From Thuidium tamariscinum (Eukaryota > Streptophyta > Bryopsida > Hypnales > Thuidiaceae), in assembly GCA_947034885.2 (NCBI GenBank), contig OX344749.2, positions 8,571,501 through 8,635,500 of the forward strand: a DNA stretch of 64,000 nt. The letters run 5' to 3'. Shown in pieces: positions 36,637-48,850 of the stretch; the first letter of the stretch is position 1; each line of letters begins with the position of its first letter. Both the position numbers and the translations under genes were made by a program. The notes below the pieces were generated by a model, which was not told the DNA's origin, did not search any database, and worked only from the letters and a program-made list of their open reading frames with translations.

Positions 36637-37438
36637 CCCCTAAATGCCCAAGCCTTTTCAAGTGTGTTTTGACTATGAATAAAGTGCATGGACTTGTAGT
36701 CATCCCTAGTGAAGAAAATTGATTTTTTTTCAAAATCTAACCGCACAGATGTTTAAAGAGCTTGTTTATTAGTAAGTACACAAATTTTGAGTACAAAATT
36801 GCATTGGAGTTGAGAGATTATAACGAGAGAATAGTACATTTTCTATATTTAGTATGTTGCCTTTTCCCACAATGTTTCTCAAATTTGCATATAAATTTTT
36901 GGGGGGATTTGAGGTGACATGAACAACTACAAAAAGTGTTAGCACACTAAAATGCACTTCTAAAAAACTTAATTTCACATGAAAAGCTATTAAATTCATT
37001 ACACAATCCACCTTGCAATTGTTGAAATGCAATTATTTTTATAAGTAGAAATTGAAAAAAACTCCAAATCAATAGTTATATGTTTAAATTTTCAATGGTG
37101 AATATCATGAAAACACTTTCCTCTTTCCATTGGGACCATTTTCAAAGCAAATGGATATGTACAATTTTTTAGATCTCAAATTAAGTGAAATCGCATAAAG
37201 CTAGGAAACGAAGTAAAATTGGCAAGCTTTACACTTCACTTTTAGTACATGTAGGCCTTTGAAGACCTCTCAATAATCAAATCTGTACTTTTTCCAGTGA
37301 AAAATGAAAGTTTTCAATAGTTAACCCTTAAAACTGCCCGAAATTTTTTTTAAAACGGGCACAGGAATTTAACTGCCCATTCAGAAATGAGCCTGAAATT
37401 TCAGATCGACCATATATGGTCGATGGGGCAGTTAGGGG
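36637..37438. mobile_element. TTAA-flanked, piggyBac-like element, 802 bp
   Basis: TTAA at 36633-36636 precedes CCCCTAAATGCCC, and GGGCAGTTAGGGG at the right is followed by TTAA at 37439-37442 (12 of 13 terminal bases match). An alternative reading is a 114-bp miniature element at 37325-37438, since TTAACCCTTAAAACTGCCC at 37321 also pairs with the same right end. Both could be true if one is nested in the other. Confidence 0.65.
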
Positions 37439-37442
37439 TTAA

Positions 37443-38331
37443 CCATGAAATTATATTCCCTTGTCTTGAGGGCAATCCAAGGAAAAATAAAAAAATCTTG
37501 CTTGCCTTTGAAGTGTTGTATATATTTTGTTGCTTGTCCAAAATTTATTTGGCCAAGGCATAAAAAAGTAAATAGTGCTATAACTTTGCACCCTAAATGC
37601 ATTGTTTGGCATTCCAATATGTATTAATTGTAGAAATAGGTTTAGAATGTCAAAGCATTCCCAAATAATGTTAAATTTTTTTTGATAACTTTTCTCTTTT
37701 AAAATCAAGCCCCATTGGCTTGGCTCGTAGTTTAAAGGTTAAATCACTAATATTTAATCCAACAATAAATGTCTCTCAACATGCATAAAATATTGGCCGT
37801 TAGCAAATGCTTGCATCTAAATGACCTTACATATCCTTCATTTTTTTACTTAAATTTTTCTATTAATATAATTTGTCATATAAGAAGTACTAATTTCCAT
37901 CAATAAATTTGAGTATCTTCCTTCAAAATACAGCTTTTGGTGCAAGTACAACATCAACCCTATTTTTACAATATTGTTCATTGATAATGATACACTTGCA
38001 TTCCAAATGAGTTTCTTTACTATGATTTTGGAAACGTAGTTAGAGTGAAAATCAATAATACAATGGTTATTGTATTTGAACCCTAGTAGAAGGGCTAAAA
38101 TAGATAAAAACATTGAATAGAAAAAAGATGATTGAATGAATGAAATTTTAGTTGATTCATAACATTGTTAACCAAAGATGGGGGGCCCTTTTGCTTCTCT
38201 AGCCTTCTATTGTTGAAACTTCTCAAATTATTGTACAATCAAGTACCTCAATTACTCACAATCTTTCATTTTCTAACAAGGCCAACCAAAAGCAACCTTG
38301 AAACAACCAATACCAAAAGTGACAATATAAC
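37443..38331. other. AT-rich spacer without a recognised gene
   Basis: Frames of 60-87 codons on both strands lack domains and overlap. No supported feature. Confidence 0.5.
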
Positions 38332-38334
38332 TAA

Positions 38335-39435
38335 CATTAGAAGAAAATCATGTCCGCCGCAACCGATTGATATGCAACTATGTGTCCTAAACGACTTCCT
38401 TGCAACTACAACCCTCTGTATTTGCACCAAATTTAATGTTTACACTACTATAGTCGCAAAGTAGTTGCAGGTTGAAGTTTGGATTACACGAATCTAACAA
38501 AAGAATTTATGTGATGTATTCTACATCCAAAATTCATCACACTTGTCGACATGGACCACTTTAGGTTTTGTAGAATCAAGTGTGTCAAACTACAATTGGG
38601 AATAATCTAAGTTTGACTACAATTCAACTAGAATGCAACTACTTTGCAACTAGGATGCAACTAGGATGCAACCACTTTGCAACTAGGATGCAACTACTTT
38701 ACAACTAAAATACAACTAGAAAATAATTAAATCAAGTTTTATATCAATTGTCCCATCTCAATTATCAAGAGTACCATTAGATTAAATGGATAAGAGCTAT
38801 AAATTATACCATCTTTAATAAATAAAGTTTAATATTACAATTATAATATTTCTACACTTTGTGGATTCTTACAACTTGCAAATTTCTACAATTTGTAGAC
38901 TTCTACAATTTATAGAAATCTACAAATATTTAAAATATAAGAAATTTTAAAACTTTTGAAATTTAAAGTTTTGTAAACTTGTGAAATCTATTTAATATCA
39001 ATATTTGAATTTGATAATCTAAAAAAATCTAGATCTAAAATTCTAAAATCTACAAATCATTGAGATTCAATTTCTGAAATCTACAATCATTAAGATAAAA
39101 AAATCTATAAATCTATAAATCTACAAGTTACAATCTAGTTGTAAACTAGTTGCGAAGCAATCAGAAGCTAGTTGCAAAGCAATCACAAATTAGTTGCAAA
39201 GCAGTTGCACACAAGTTGCAAGCAAGTTGCACAAAAGCAAGTTTCACGTCAGAAGACTTCATCGATGAAGTTCCATGTAGACTATCTAAGAAAAACAATA
39301 TTTTTGATTTTGCAACTAGTGTAACTTGTCCATTGCAACTGCGGGCTCCAAATTATCACCTAGTTGCAAACGTATTATGCAACTACAAAACTAGTTGCTA
39401 ACCACAGTCGCAAAAGCCCCGATTTTCTTCTAGTG
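38335..39435. mobile_element. Non-autonomous CACTA element, 1.1 kb, with subterminal repeats
   Basis: The right end reads ...CGATTTTCTTCTAGTG and the left end CATTAGAAGAAAATC, its partner with CACTA mutated to CATTA. TAA flanks both sides (38332-38334 and 39436-39438), the 3-bp duplication expected for CACTA elements. The left subterminal zone is rich in TGCAACTA and the right zone in TAGTTGCA, so copies mostly point inward in opposite orientation. In known CACTA elements such subterminal arrays bind a transposase-encoded protein. The centre is AT-rich and non-coding. Confidence 0.9.
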
Positions 39436-39438
39436 TAA

Positions 39439-40554
39439 ATCTCTTCCTAGGCATCTAGAGAGGGATTATATCTCTTCCAAGTAGGAAGTCAAGTAGGAAA
39501 GTAAACAATGTTATATTCCAAAATGAGATTCTAGTGTAAATTTAACATTTGAATAGTAGATGTTTCCATGAGCTAATTTTTTTCCACCTAAAAAAAGGCT
39601 TGCTCCTCCATTATACGGATGAAGATGCATGGCAAAGTGGGAATGAGTCCAAGGGAAGGGATTTGTCATTTGGGGCTGGTTTCCATCAGCGGGATCCAAT
39701 GCAATGCGACACTCCTTGAAACGAATTGGAAAAAATTGAATTCTGCCTACTTGCTTTAACAATTTTCAATGTCAAGCTTGAACTAGGACTACCAACTAAA
39801 ACTACCGTACAAGTAGGTCACTTTCAGAAATAACTAGAGAAAATTCAAAATTTTAAAAATTGTAGAACTACTTTTTGAAAATCTGAAAATTTTCATTGTT
39901 GTCAATTTTGAATACCCAATAATTATTCTTGAGAAAATTTAGAAAAAGTAACACATTTACACATGAATAGAAAGTTAACTCAGAATTGGAAGTATTAAGA
40001 AACTAGGGAAAACAAAGTACCAAAATCCAAGAAAAGGAAAGCAAGTGTTGAACCGTTGAAATTCCAAAATTAATTATTTTGGCAACAAGCTACCAAATTT
40101 GTCTTGCGTGTACAATATTGGTATTCTACATGCTGAAGAAGAAAGTGGATAATCCATCTAGCTAAATTGCATAGTAAGTGCCTAAAGCAACCATTTGATT
40201 ACAAATTTCAATTTTGGAAGTATTAGATCTCTTGAAATAATGTCCAATAAAATTTTCTTGAAAGATAAATGGAAGTTGCATTTGTTGAAAGTTGTATTAC
40301 AATTTTCAATATACTTGAGGAATGACTTGAGGAATCCATGAATAATGTTGTATTTTCTTTTTCCATGTCATCTCTAATAAGTCTGGTTGGAATTTGTATT
40401 CTTACAGTTCCAAAAAATTAACAAAATTGATCACAATGTTGGGTATTTGAGTTTTTGTTCAATTTAGAATAAACTCCAAGAAGTTAAAAAAAAGGCCTTT
40501 TGCATTTTGGAGTTAAAAATCATTGTTTAAAAAAAATTAGTAGGCCTTGAAGGC
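39439..40554. other. AT-rich spacer without a recognised gene
   Basis: The 83-codon frame at 39511-39762 (-) has no recognisable family features. No other structure found. Confidence 0.45.
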
Positions 40555-40558
40555 TTAA

Positions 40559-41634
40559 CCCTAGACCGCCCAAACTCCAACCAAGCATGAAGGTGATGCT
40601 CCATGACACGACTAGTTGAAATGAAATTCCAGGTGCAATCTGGAGGGATTCCAGGCACAATTGTTTGTATCAATGAGTAATATATTTTGCGCTGCAAACA
40701 TCGGTGGTTCCTCGGAAATCAAATTGAACATTTGCATGAGGAAATCATTCAAAATTGGGGTCTTTACTTCATAGAAACAATATTTTTGGAGGGTGACAAT
40801 CAGATTTTGATCGATTACAGAAGAAGAGTACCAACTTGACTATGAAACAACCCACTGATTACAAGAAAGGAGGAGAAGCCACTCAGTGGCCAAAAATTGT
40901 GAAGGGAGATTTCAAACCGCGATCACAACAAGAATTGCAAGATAGGACCTTGTGTGAGAGAAAACCAAACGAACCAAAAGCTACTTGTGCATCCAATGGG
41001 GTATAGCCAATCGACGTTCATGATGACATTGATCCCCACAGCAAATTGCTTTGAACTCGATCTACAATTTGAAAGTGAAGTCCCTGTGGATTCGTGAATT
41101 ACAAAGCCATACCATTATAGAAGAGAGTTTTACAATTCCAATTTCAAGGAGGGTGATATGAAGATGCGGAGGAGATCAAAGTGCATGTTCAAAATGAAAG
41201 AGGCTCTAAAACCTCAAGACATCTCTAATTCCTCTCCAAAAAACAAAATTCCTCATAATCCGAGGCCATGCAATCGCCAACGACGTTGCCTTCAAAAACA
41301 AAATTAGTAGAGGAGCCGTGAATCCTGAAAGAAGGAAGCTGTCTCTGCTTCAAATGTTGGAATCCAAGGCCAACGACATTCTATCGGCTTCTCCCGGTTA
41401 CTTTCTTGACAATCGCTACCAATGGACATGTCCCGTGTTTTACCTCCGCAAATTTGGACCTCTCTATTTGATGATTGCAGGCCCAAATTGCTCCAGTGAA
41501 AGCGCCATCACCTCCGTAATTTGGTCATTACCAAAAATTTCAATTCACACCCTCATAGTGGGAATCCTTGTGTTTCGTTTGAAGCTCTTCAAAATTCGCA
41601 ACGGTCGTTTTTTGTCCCCTTGGGCGATCTAGGC
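40559..41634. mobile_element. TTAA-flanked, piggyBac-like element, 1076 bp
   Basis: TTAA at 40555-40558 precedes CCCTAGACCGCCCAA, and the inverted right end differs at two of 15 bases and is followed by TTAA at 41635-41638. The interior from about 40580 to 41330 is less AT-rich than the surroundings. A 104-codon frame at 41318-41632 reads to the right end but matches no transposase I know, so it could be captured sequence or chance. Confidence 0.75.
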
Positions 41635-41638
41635 TTAA

Positions 41639-42890
41639 GTTACTTTCATTCTTCTAATATCTAATTGAATTTTCCAACTCAACCAAAGCTTGTAGAAAAT
41701 TCATCTCAATTGAGTACCATTTTGACTACAAGAACAAAAAAATGTGCTTTTTAAAATCATCCAAAAATCTCAATTGAACCATATGTGCAAAGAGGGCCTA
41801 GATTCAGAGCCAAGATTGTATTATTACTATGTACTATTTCTTTACAATGCATTGAAGCAATGTCTTTTTTGTGGCATGGAAGCATCTACATTCTTGAGAG
41901 GGGTTAAGTGCTTTAGAGCACTCAAAACATTTTCCTTGTCTCTAATACTAGGGTCTCAAGCAGGGGCCATTCAAACCAAAACTAAATGGTAAGATTTATC
42001 CTATATTTCATTTGGTAATTAGTCAATCAACTATTTATGAGATACATTTGTTGAGCAAGGGTGGAAAACCAAAGATTTGATGTCTTTTATAAAATAGAAA
42101 TGATTATTTTTTACTAATTAATTAATTTTTAATACAAATGAAGGATATTCATTACAAAAGAAATACAAATAAGGAGTGCATACATCCAAAATTGCACCTT
42201 GTCCAAAACCACCATCATTACTATGGATACATTTCAAAAATAAACATGCACATAAGTTGAATATATGATTTTCAAACATCTATAAAGAAAAATTTGACCC
42301 TTTGTAACTTTAGCAAACAACATCTACATTACCAAAAAAATTGGGTTGTTGGAAGGCTACTTCATATTAAGATGTTTAGCTATTTCCTAACTTGTTATCA
42401 AAAAGAGAGACTTCTTTTGGCAACCACTTCATCTAACTTTTGTGATTGATTCCAAGGTCGCTAACCAAACTTTGTTGCCACATGGATTTTGTTAGTATTT
42501 TGGGCAAAGATAAGGGAATAGTACATTATCTATGAGAATTTAAATTGATGAAAGGGGTCCCCTTCAAATTTGTTTGTGTAACTTCCTAAAGGCCCAAATT
42601 TTTTGTAGTCAATGTTGCATTATTTTGTGTATTGAAACCTCCTTTCATTTGCCAACAAGAAAATATGAAAATTTGACTAGTCAAATCATATTAATTGTGC
42701 ATGAGAAAAAAAAAGTGGCACTTCTGAATATCCCTACCTGAGATGTATAGCACTCTACATACAATTTGAACGTTTCTAATAATAAAAAAATTCTATTTAT
42801 TACAAATGAAACGGGACTTCATTACAGAGATCAATTTGAGCGTTTTAAGTTTTGTGAGCAAGAGTGTAATTCTCTTTCAAGAATTAAATG
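41639..42890. other. AT-rich spacer with two LINE-like 3' tails
   Basis: On the - strand, TGTAATGAA followed by CATTTGTATTAAAA (about 42170 to 42124) and TGTAATGAA followed by TTTCATTTGTAATAAA (about 42830 to 42782) resemble 3' ends of non-LTR retrotransposons. No reverse-transcriptase remnant is attached. The frame at 41744-41992 lacks domains. Confidence 0.45.
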
Positions 42891-42894
42891 TTAA

Positions 42895-43530
42895 CCCCTA
42901 AATGCCCAAAGCCTATTATGAGCTTCTTGGAATTTTCTCTAAATTGAACAAAAATCCAACATTTTGATAAGTTGAATCAATTTTTTTTGAATTGTAACCA
43001 TACAAATTCAAAGTAGACATGTTAGAGATGGCATAGGAAAAGAAAACACAACAGCGTCGCTTATGGAATGAAAGATTATAATGTTTGATCATGAAGGTGT
43101 AAAAATTGTGAAAATCTTTGAGCTCTCTTCTTGCAAGTCAAATCTAAAAAGTTGGTCACCAAAAAATATGAGGTTGAAGGGCCTAACAAGCATAACCCCA
43201 ATCAATTTATGGCTTCTCAAAATCTACTCTACAATTTTTTTAAATGAATTTTTAGTGTGATTTTTTCTCTAAGAGCTAGTGTATTAGAGGCTCATTTCCA
43301 AGAGTCCTTAACACTAAGGAATGTCAAGATTGCAATGGATACCCTTGTACTAAATCTTGAAAAGAAAAATCACAATCATTCATTTTCAAAATCGGATTAT
43401 TGATGCTGAAACTAGACTTCAAAAAGAATCTTCAAAAAATATAAACTACTAAAAATAGAAATTTGATAAGGTTTTATTTAACTTCAAAGTTTCTTCGACA
43501 CGACATTTGGGTGCCTTGGGCATTTAGGGG
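42895..43530. mobile_element. TTAA-flanked, piggyBac-like element, 636 bp
   Basis: TTAA at 42891-42894 precedes CCCCTAAATGCCCAA. The right end TTGGGCATTTAGGGG is its exact inverted partner over 15 bases and is followed by TAAA, a one-base decay of TTAA. The interior is AT-rich and non-coding. Confidence 0.82.
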
Positions 43531-44893
43531 TAAAAAAAAAAGGTCACCGGAGTCTCTGCTGCGAGCCTTTGAGCTTGCGTCAGTAAGGTAGGAGGTTCTA
43601 AAATAGAGCGGGCATTAAGAATGGAACCTATAAAAGGCATTGAAATGGACAATATGTGGTTCTTAAATGGACCTTCACATTCATTGAATAAATCAAGGAA
43701 AGATGCATTGGGAATAGTGAGAGCCAATCATTCTCCTTGCTTTTCCATCTTTTCTTTGAAGTTGCAAGTGAACCATTCATGGAGGATCTAGGGACATAAA
43801 TAGGGACCTACAACACATTTTGTTTGAAAATTCATAACTAATTCAAAAATGCTCCAAAAAATATGAAATCACTTGTGTTAGATTCCTCATCTATTTTTCT
43901 TCCTCTGAAAAATGGGCTAGAAATATTTCCGTTTGTTTAATTACATGAAAAAGGCAGATCAGCCCTTAGATGCTCCATTTCTGAGCCTTCTACCTTAGTG
44001 TGTCAGACAGGTTTTTGTCTCTCCGGTTGTCTCTCTTTCGCTTGAGGTAACAGCTCCGCGTGCACGCTTTCTTCATGTCGATGGTGCTCGTTCTGGGCAC
44101 TAACTTCGCTGTCCAGTCTGTGAATGAGGAACATGTGCTTATTATCGATATCCATCCCACTCCACCGCAAACTTGGAGGCTCCCAGTCAGCTTGGACTGT
44201 TTGTCGACGTTTGCATATATTATCTCCAACAGAACAGTACTCAGCGTTGGGTGTCAGACCTAAGTGCAAGTACATCCATACTTCAGCTCTGGGTTTCTTT
44301 TTAGTTTTTCTTTTAATACAAATGAAATAGAATTTCATTCTTCAGCTCCGTCTGGCTTTCAATACGATCTAAACACGTTACTCTTCTCCTTGCTATGAAA
44401 TTCCGTTTCATTTGTGTCAAAAAATAAACAAGTTAGACACACGTTACTTTTCTTTCGGCTTGCAGCCAGGCCTGAGGCTCTGAGCTCAGCTCGTTTACGT
44501 CAGGCGCACGGACACAAGTTCTGGTAGGGCTGGCCACCACCTTCCAACAGCTCAGCAGCTCTCTCGGCTGGCCGCGGACAGCGGGGGTGGGTTGAAGGAA
44601 TTTGAAGCTTCTTTCATCGGTGGGTGAATGGGTGGGTACGTACACTGGCAATGCAAGCGGATGAAAGCGTGTGAGAATTTCAAGAGCGGCGCGGTAGTAG
44701 TTCAACGCTGCACGTACGAACGCGCATTGCGTTCGGGCGGGCTGCATGCTGCGGCTCGCTGAGCACCCACAAATTCTCGAATGGAACAAATGCAGGGATG
44801 GTACCCACGGCAGCCATTCTGACAGTGCATGGCTGAAACGGAGTCTGCTCTGAATTCTATTTGAAACTCTGACCAGCATTAATTTTCACTCTG
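43531..44893. other. Balanced-composition island without a recognised gene
   Basis: From about 43980 composition is balanced and longer frames appear, the largest being 44433-44879 on the - strand (148 codons). Its translation is Ser/Arg/Pro-rich and fits no family I recognise. Two short AATGAAAT...CATTTGT tails, one on each strand (44295-44342 and 44392-44428), resemble the LINE-like ends at 42 kb. The region may be decayed retroelement or captured gene sequence. Confidence 0.35.
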
Positions 44894-45240
44894 TTTTTTT
44901 TTTTTTTTTTTTTGAAACAAATGAAACGAAATTCATTGCAAAGAGGTAGAATACAAACCACCAGCCCCGGGGAGCCTAACGGAGACAAGACACAAGACAA
45001 CGACAAGACGGACCCGGACTCAAGCAAACCGACCAAACTACAACGTAAACTGAGGAGCCACTTCACGGCAAAGCGCGGATGAAGGCCGCTGCAGGCGTCC
45101 GAGGATAACTGGCTTACGGAATTGTTAGCTAGACGAAGTTTTCGCCTGGACCGATCGGTTCCCAGTGTGGTTGCCCTTCCACCATGGAAGCAAATAACCC
45201 ATTCCTGCATCTCCTGCTAATGAATTTTCCCCGGAGGACG
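44894..45240 (-). mobile_element. Probable 5'-truncated non-LTR retroelement with poly(A) tail
   Basis: Twenty T at 44894-44913 would be a poly(A) tail on the - strand. Just before it in - orientation lies GCAATGAATTTCGTTTCATT, close to the other LINE-like tails nearby. A 117-codon - frame (45210-44857) runs into the tail but has no recognisable reverse-transcriptase motif. A clean target duplication was not found; AATTTTC occurs on both sides. Confidence 0.5.
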
Positions 45241-45688
45241 AGTTGTAAGTTAAGTCTGGGGTCTTCGCTTCTTGTCGATGACCTCCGACCACTCCAAGCG
45301 CCTATAGTCCAACATTCTGCCCCCCACTTTGCTTATTGAAAACCGATCGGTCATCGGTCTTTCGGAAGGTGTTCATTTAGAGGCGGAAACTCGCTCGTGC
45401 AATTTAGGGCAATGATTGGCAGTGGCAGGAGGAGTTAGTGCTGAGTGCAGATTAGTGTAATTACCGTAAGCTTAGTCTCAAATGCAGCTTAGTTTGTAAT
45501 TAACTGCAGTTCAGTGATCGAACTTCTGCAAGAATTCCTTCACAACCGACCAACTTAGCATGTAGAGTAACATTGAATTGGCGATTCAGCGAATTGGTGC
45601 GCTATCACCTCCCCTGAAGTTTGCGATCAGGGGTGAGGGTCGCTACATCGACACTGCATCCAACTTGCGCATTTGAAAAAACCCACTA
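45241..45688. other. Balanced-composition stretch without a recognised gene
   Basis: Continues the GC-balanced island to about 45690 and then changes abruptly to AT-rich. No frame, RNA gene or repeat recognised. Confidence 0.4.
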
Positions 45689-45692
45689 CGAA

Positions 45693-46544
45693 CCCTTAAA
45701 GGTCCACGCATCTAGAAAGTGGATGCTCCTTGGTCAACCTTGATTGTCACTTTCAATCAAATCATTTTTGTATTTGATGTAAGCTAAGAAAATGAAGCTT
45801 CACAAGTTCTATTTTTACTTCATTTTGAAAATTTGAAAAAATCCCCAAATAGAAAGAGTTATTGTAATTGCAAGCTTAATGTGTTAAAGTCCAAAAAATA
45901 TAGCATGTTGTTTATTTTATTCAAATTTTTTCCTTTTGAAATGAATTTTTAATTTTAATGACAAAATTAAGTTTTTCATTTGAACTTTCATTTATGGTAA
46001 GAATTCCTTATTATTTTGATACATATAATAATTGATTTAATTTTATTTTCAAATTTACCTTTCAAAAACTACAAAACTTTCATTTTTCCATCAATTTTTT
46101 TGAAAAAGACAAACTATATAGAAAATCAATTTCTTTACTAGCCAAAAATATTAGAAATTTATACATCAATTAAATAGGAGGATAAATTTGATTAAATAGA
46201 CAAATTTGAGTTCAAAGTCTTTGATGTGCTTGTTTTGGGTGTAAAAAATAAAATAACCAATTCAAAATTTTTCACACTTATTTTCATTGCTACTTGTACC
46301 TTATGCAAAAATTTCAAATAACTTGTATTATTTTTTCTATTCTTACTTATTTATTTTCAATTTTTGCATCAAAATTAATAACAATTATAATTTTCCATGA
46401 AATAAACTCAAATTTCTCAAAGAGTTATACAATTTATATTTTGAAGTAAAAAAAATATAGGATTGATAGTTGAATACAATCTACGGCTACATTTAGATTG
46501 GACATGATGTTTAATCAATAGGAAGTGGATCTAGACCTTTAGGG
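45693..46544. mobile_element. Decayed piggyBac-like element, 852 bp
   Basis: CCCTTAAAGGTCC at the left and GACCTTTAGGG at the right are inverted partners. TTAA is preserved two bases beyond the right end (46546-46549) but reads CGAA at the left. The length equals that of the 32475-33326 member, though the interior does not obviously match. This is the least certain of the series. Confidence 0.5.
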
Positions 46545-46549
46545 ATTAA

Positions 46550-47370
46550 TACATATGATGAGCAATTGGAAAGGCAAGACATTCATACTTTAGGGCATCA
46601 AGGATGAAAGGATTATCAAGTGGAAGCAAAGAGAATGAATCCTCGTATTGGGATTGGATTTTTGTACTTGTTGTCCCCTCCTATTACTTGGTGGTAGTAG
46701 AATGAACCTTCCATTTATTGCCCACATCCAAAAATTGGACAACAATTGTTTCCATTTACCAAACAATTCAACTATCAATTTAATTGCAATGGAAATAAAA
46801 TTTTGTACCACCACCCAATGACCACACATTGTACATTTTAAGGTTGCAAGGAATTATTAACTAGATTTCATCTTTATCACCTTTAAATTGCAATAACATT
46901 TGTAGGAAGAAATCTTTTTTGTTTTTAAATTTAGTTGAAAGTGAATCTTAAGACTAGATTCAATAATCATAGTAAATTCAAAGCATGCAAGTCTCTATAT
47001 TTATGTAAAAAAGGATTTGAATTTTGTCTATGTGGTCATTGGCATATTTAGTTTACATGAGTTATAAATGCTTCCTTCAAGTTGCAATTTAGAGTGTTTT
47101 AGTTTTTTATTTAAGTAAAAATAAGAAAATAAAAGTGATTGGAGGACATTTCTTGCAAGATTGGCATTACCAAAAATAAGAAGTCTTGTAGAAAATTTTG
47201 CAATGGTATTTACGATTTTATAGCAACAATTCTTAAAAGTCATCATAATGCACTTTTGGTTGTCATAGGGCTTTTGGCCTTCAATGCTAGTGTACATGCT
47301 TTTAAATTCCTTGATCTTTAAAGAACATATCCAACCTAGGGGCTAGGTTTTCAAAGAATTTCAAAATAAT
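46550..47370. other. AT-rich spacer without a recognised gene
   Basis: No supported feature; small frames on both strands overlap and have no domains. Confidence 0.5.
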
Positions 47371-48850
47371 ACTTGTTTAATGGTGGGAATTTCTAGAAAC
47401 ATCCCCATTCAGTTAATAAAATCTTGGCCAAATGAAATCCAAGATCTTAACCTAAGATATTTTGAAATTAACTCTAATCTACCTAGATATTTTGCAAATT
47501 AACCAAAAGTTATTTCGAAAATTGTCTTTCTTTAGCCCAAACATGGCTTTTTACGCAAAAAAGAGATCTTGACCAAATCCAATCTTTGATTTTCCAAGAG
47601 ATATTTCCAAAATCAGTTGTAATTAACCACAAGTAACGATTAAAAAGTCAAATTAAGAGCTGACCCTCTCTATCTTTTAGGGAACAACTTGAAACAGAAA
47701 TTCCTCTACGTCATTGTCTTCAAAAAACCCCAATTAGCCTAAAGGGCCCCTTGCCCCTCACTCCTAGACTGTTAGTGCACCCTATTTCGAATTACGGTAA
47801 CTCCAATTAAAAGTCAAAAATTTAACTTTTACGATTAGTGCATTTTGATGAATCTGTCAGGCCAAGGTCGTTAGGAATGTTTGTGAGAGCAAGGAATGTC
47901 TCCTCATTTGTGTCAATCAGACATCATTCGCTCCTGATACGCCAGTCAACCCGCCGCCAAATTATAAATTCTATTGAAATTCGATGTTGATGCCGGTTCT
48001 GGTAGTTGGGAATGTCGGAATGTCTTCAAACTTGACTGGGCACTTATTAAGCACACAAAAACCTATCCTAATTTTTAGTGAGATTTTATCGCATCATACG
48101 TAATTTCTAAGAATTTACGAACATTTTTATGTGTGATTGACTTCCCATGGAGTCAACGTGGAATTCTAGAAAATTCCGAAATAAATTGGGTAACATCTAA
48201 GGCACTCCTAGATTCTTAGTGTAAGTTCCACGCAATCTTGCATTTGTCTATTTTTAGTAATTTGGAATTACTTTGCCCAATTGGACAATTTAATTCCCGA
48301 TACCCGAAAATTTTGGACAATTGCTTGATTCTCGTTCGCTCCTGGCATGCTTCTACCCTTGGAACACCTTTTTGTAGTCTTCAATCGCAATTCCTCCATC
48401 TTCTAATTTTGACATTTCAATTTTCTAAGTTCTTCGTAAGAGTTTTACTTCTAAATTCGATTTTCTCCAAAATTGAATTTAGGCCTTGGTGAACCTTTTG
48501 GACTTATAATGGACTCTATTGGATTAGTCAGTATGCCATGTGCGTCCTTAAAAGGTTAATTTTGCACAGACAGACACTAGGACCGACTAACTTTCATTCT
48601 CACTCATCTCTCGGATTTAGTAAATATACTCTAAAGCTCACTTCTATGCCTTAGAATGATGGAAATTCTTAGAAGTAGGAATTTTTCACCTTCTAAAATG
48701 GTTTTCCATTATTTTGGTAAGAACTACTACCAAAACCCTCTTAACACTCTTTTTAGGTATTTTTCTTGTATATTTGAACTAAATTTTGCAAATTATTCGC
48801 AAAAAATGGATCCAGAGTTTCAAGTGCCATCTCGAGGGCTCACACCACAC
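47371..48850. repeat. LTR-like block, copy 1 (1.48 kb)
   Basis: This block aligns with 53490-54965 along its whole length, from TGTTTAATGGTGG (47377) to GAGGGCTCACA (48850). It begins TG and ends CA like an LTR, but no primer-binding site, polypurine tract or matching 5-bp target duplication could be confirmed. The alternative is the end of a larger tandemly duplicated unit. Similarity stops abruptly at its left edge. Confidence 0.75.

Noticed and set aside
41318-41632. 104-codon frame as a transposase of the TTAA element at 40559
   Set aside because: It lacks any DDE-type motif or Cys-rich tail known from piggyBac transposases; capture or chance is more likely.
44433-44879. 148-codon frame on the - strand as a gene
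   Set aside because: No domain, signal or codon pattern supports it, and it lies in a region with retroelement tails; left as unassigned sequence.
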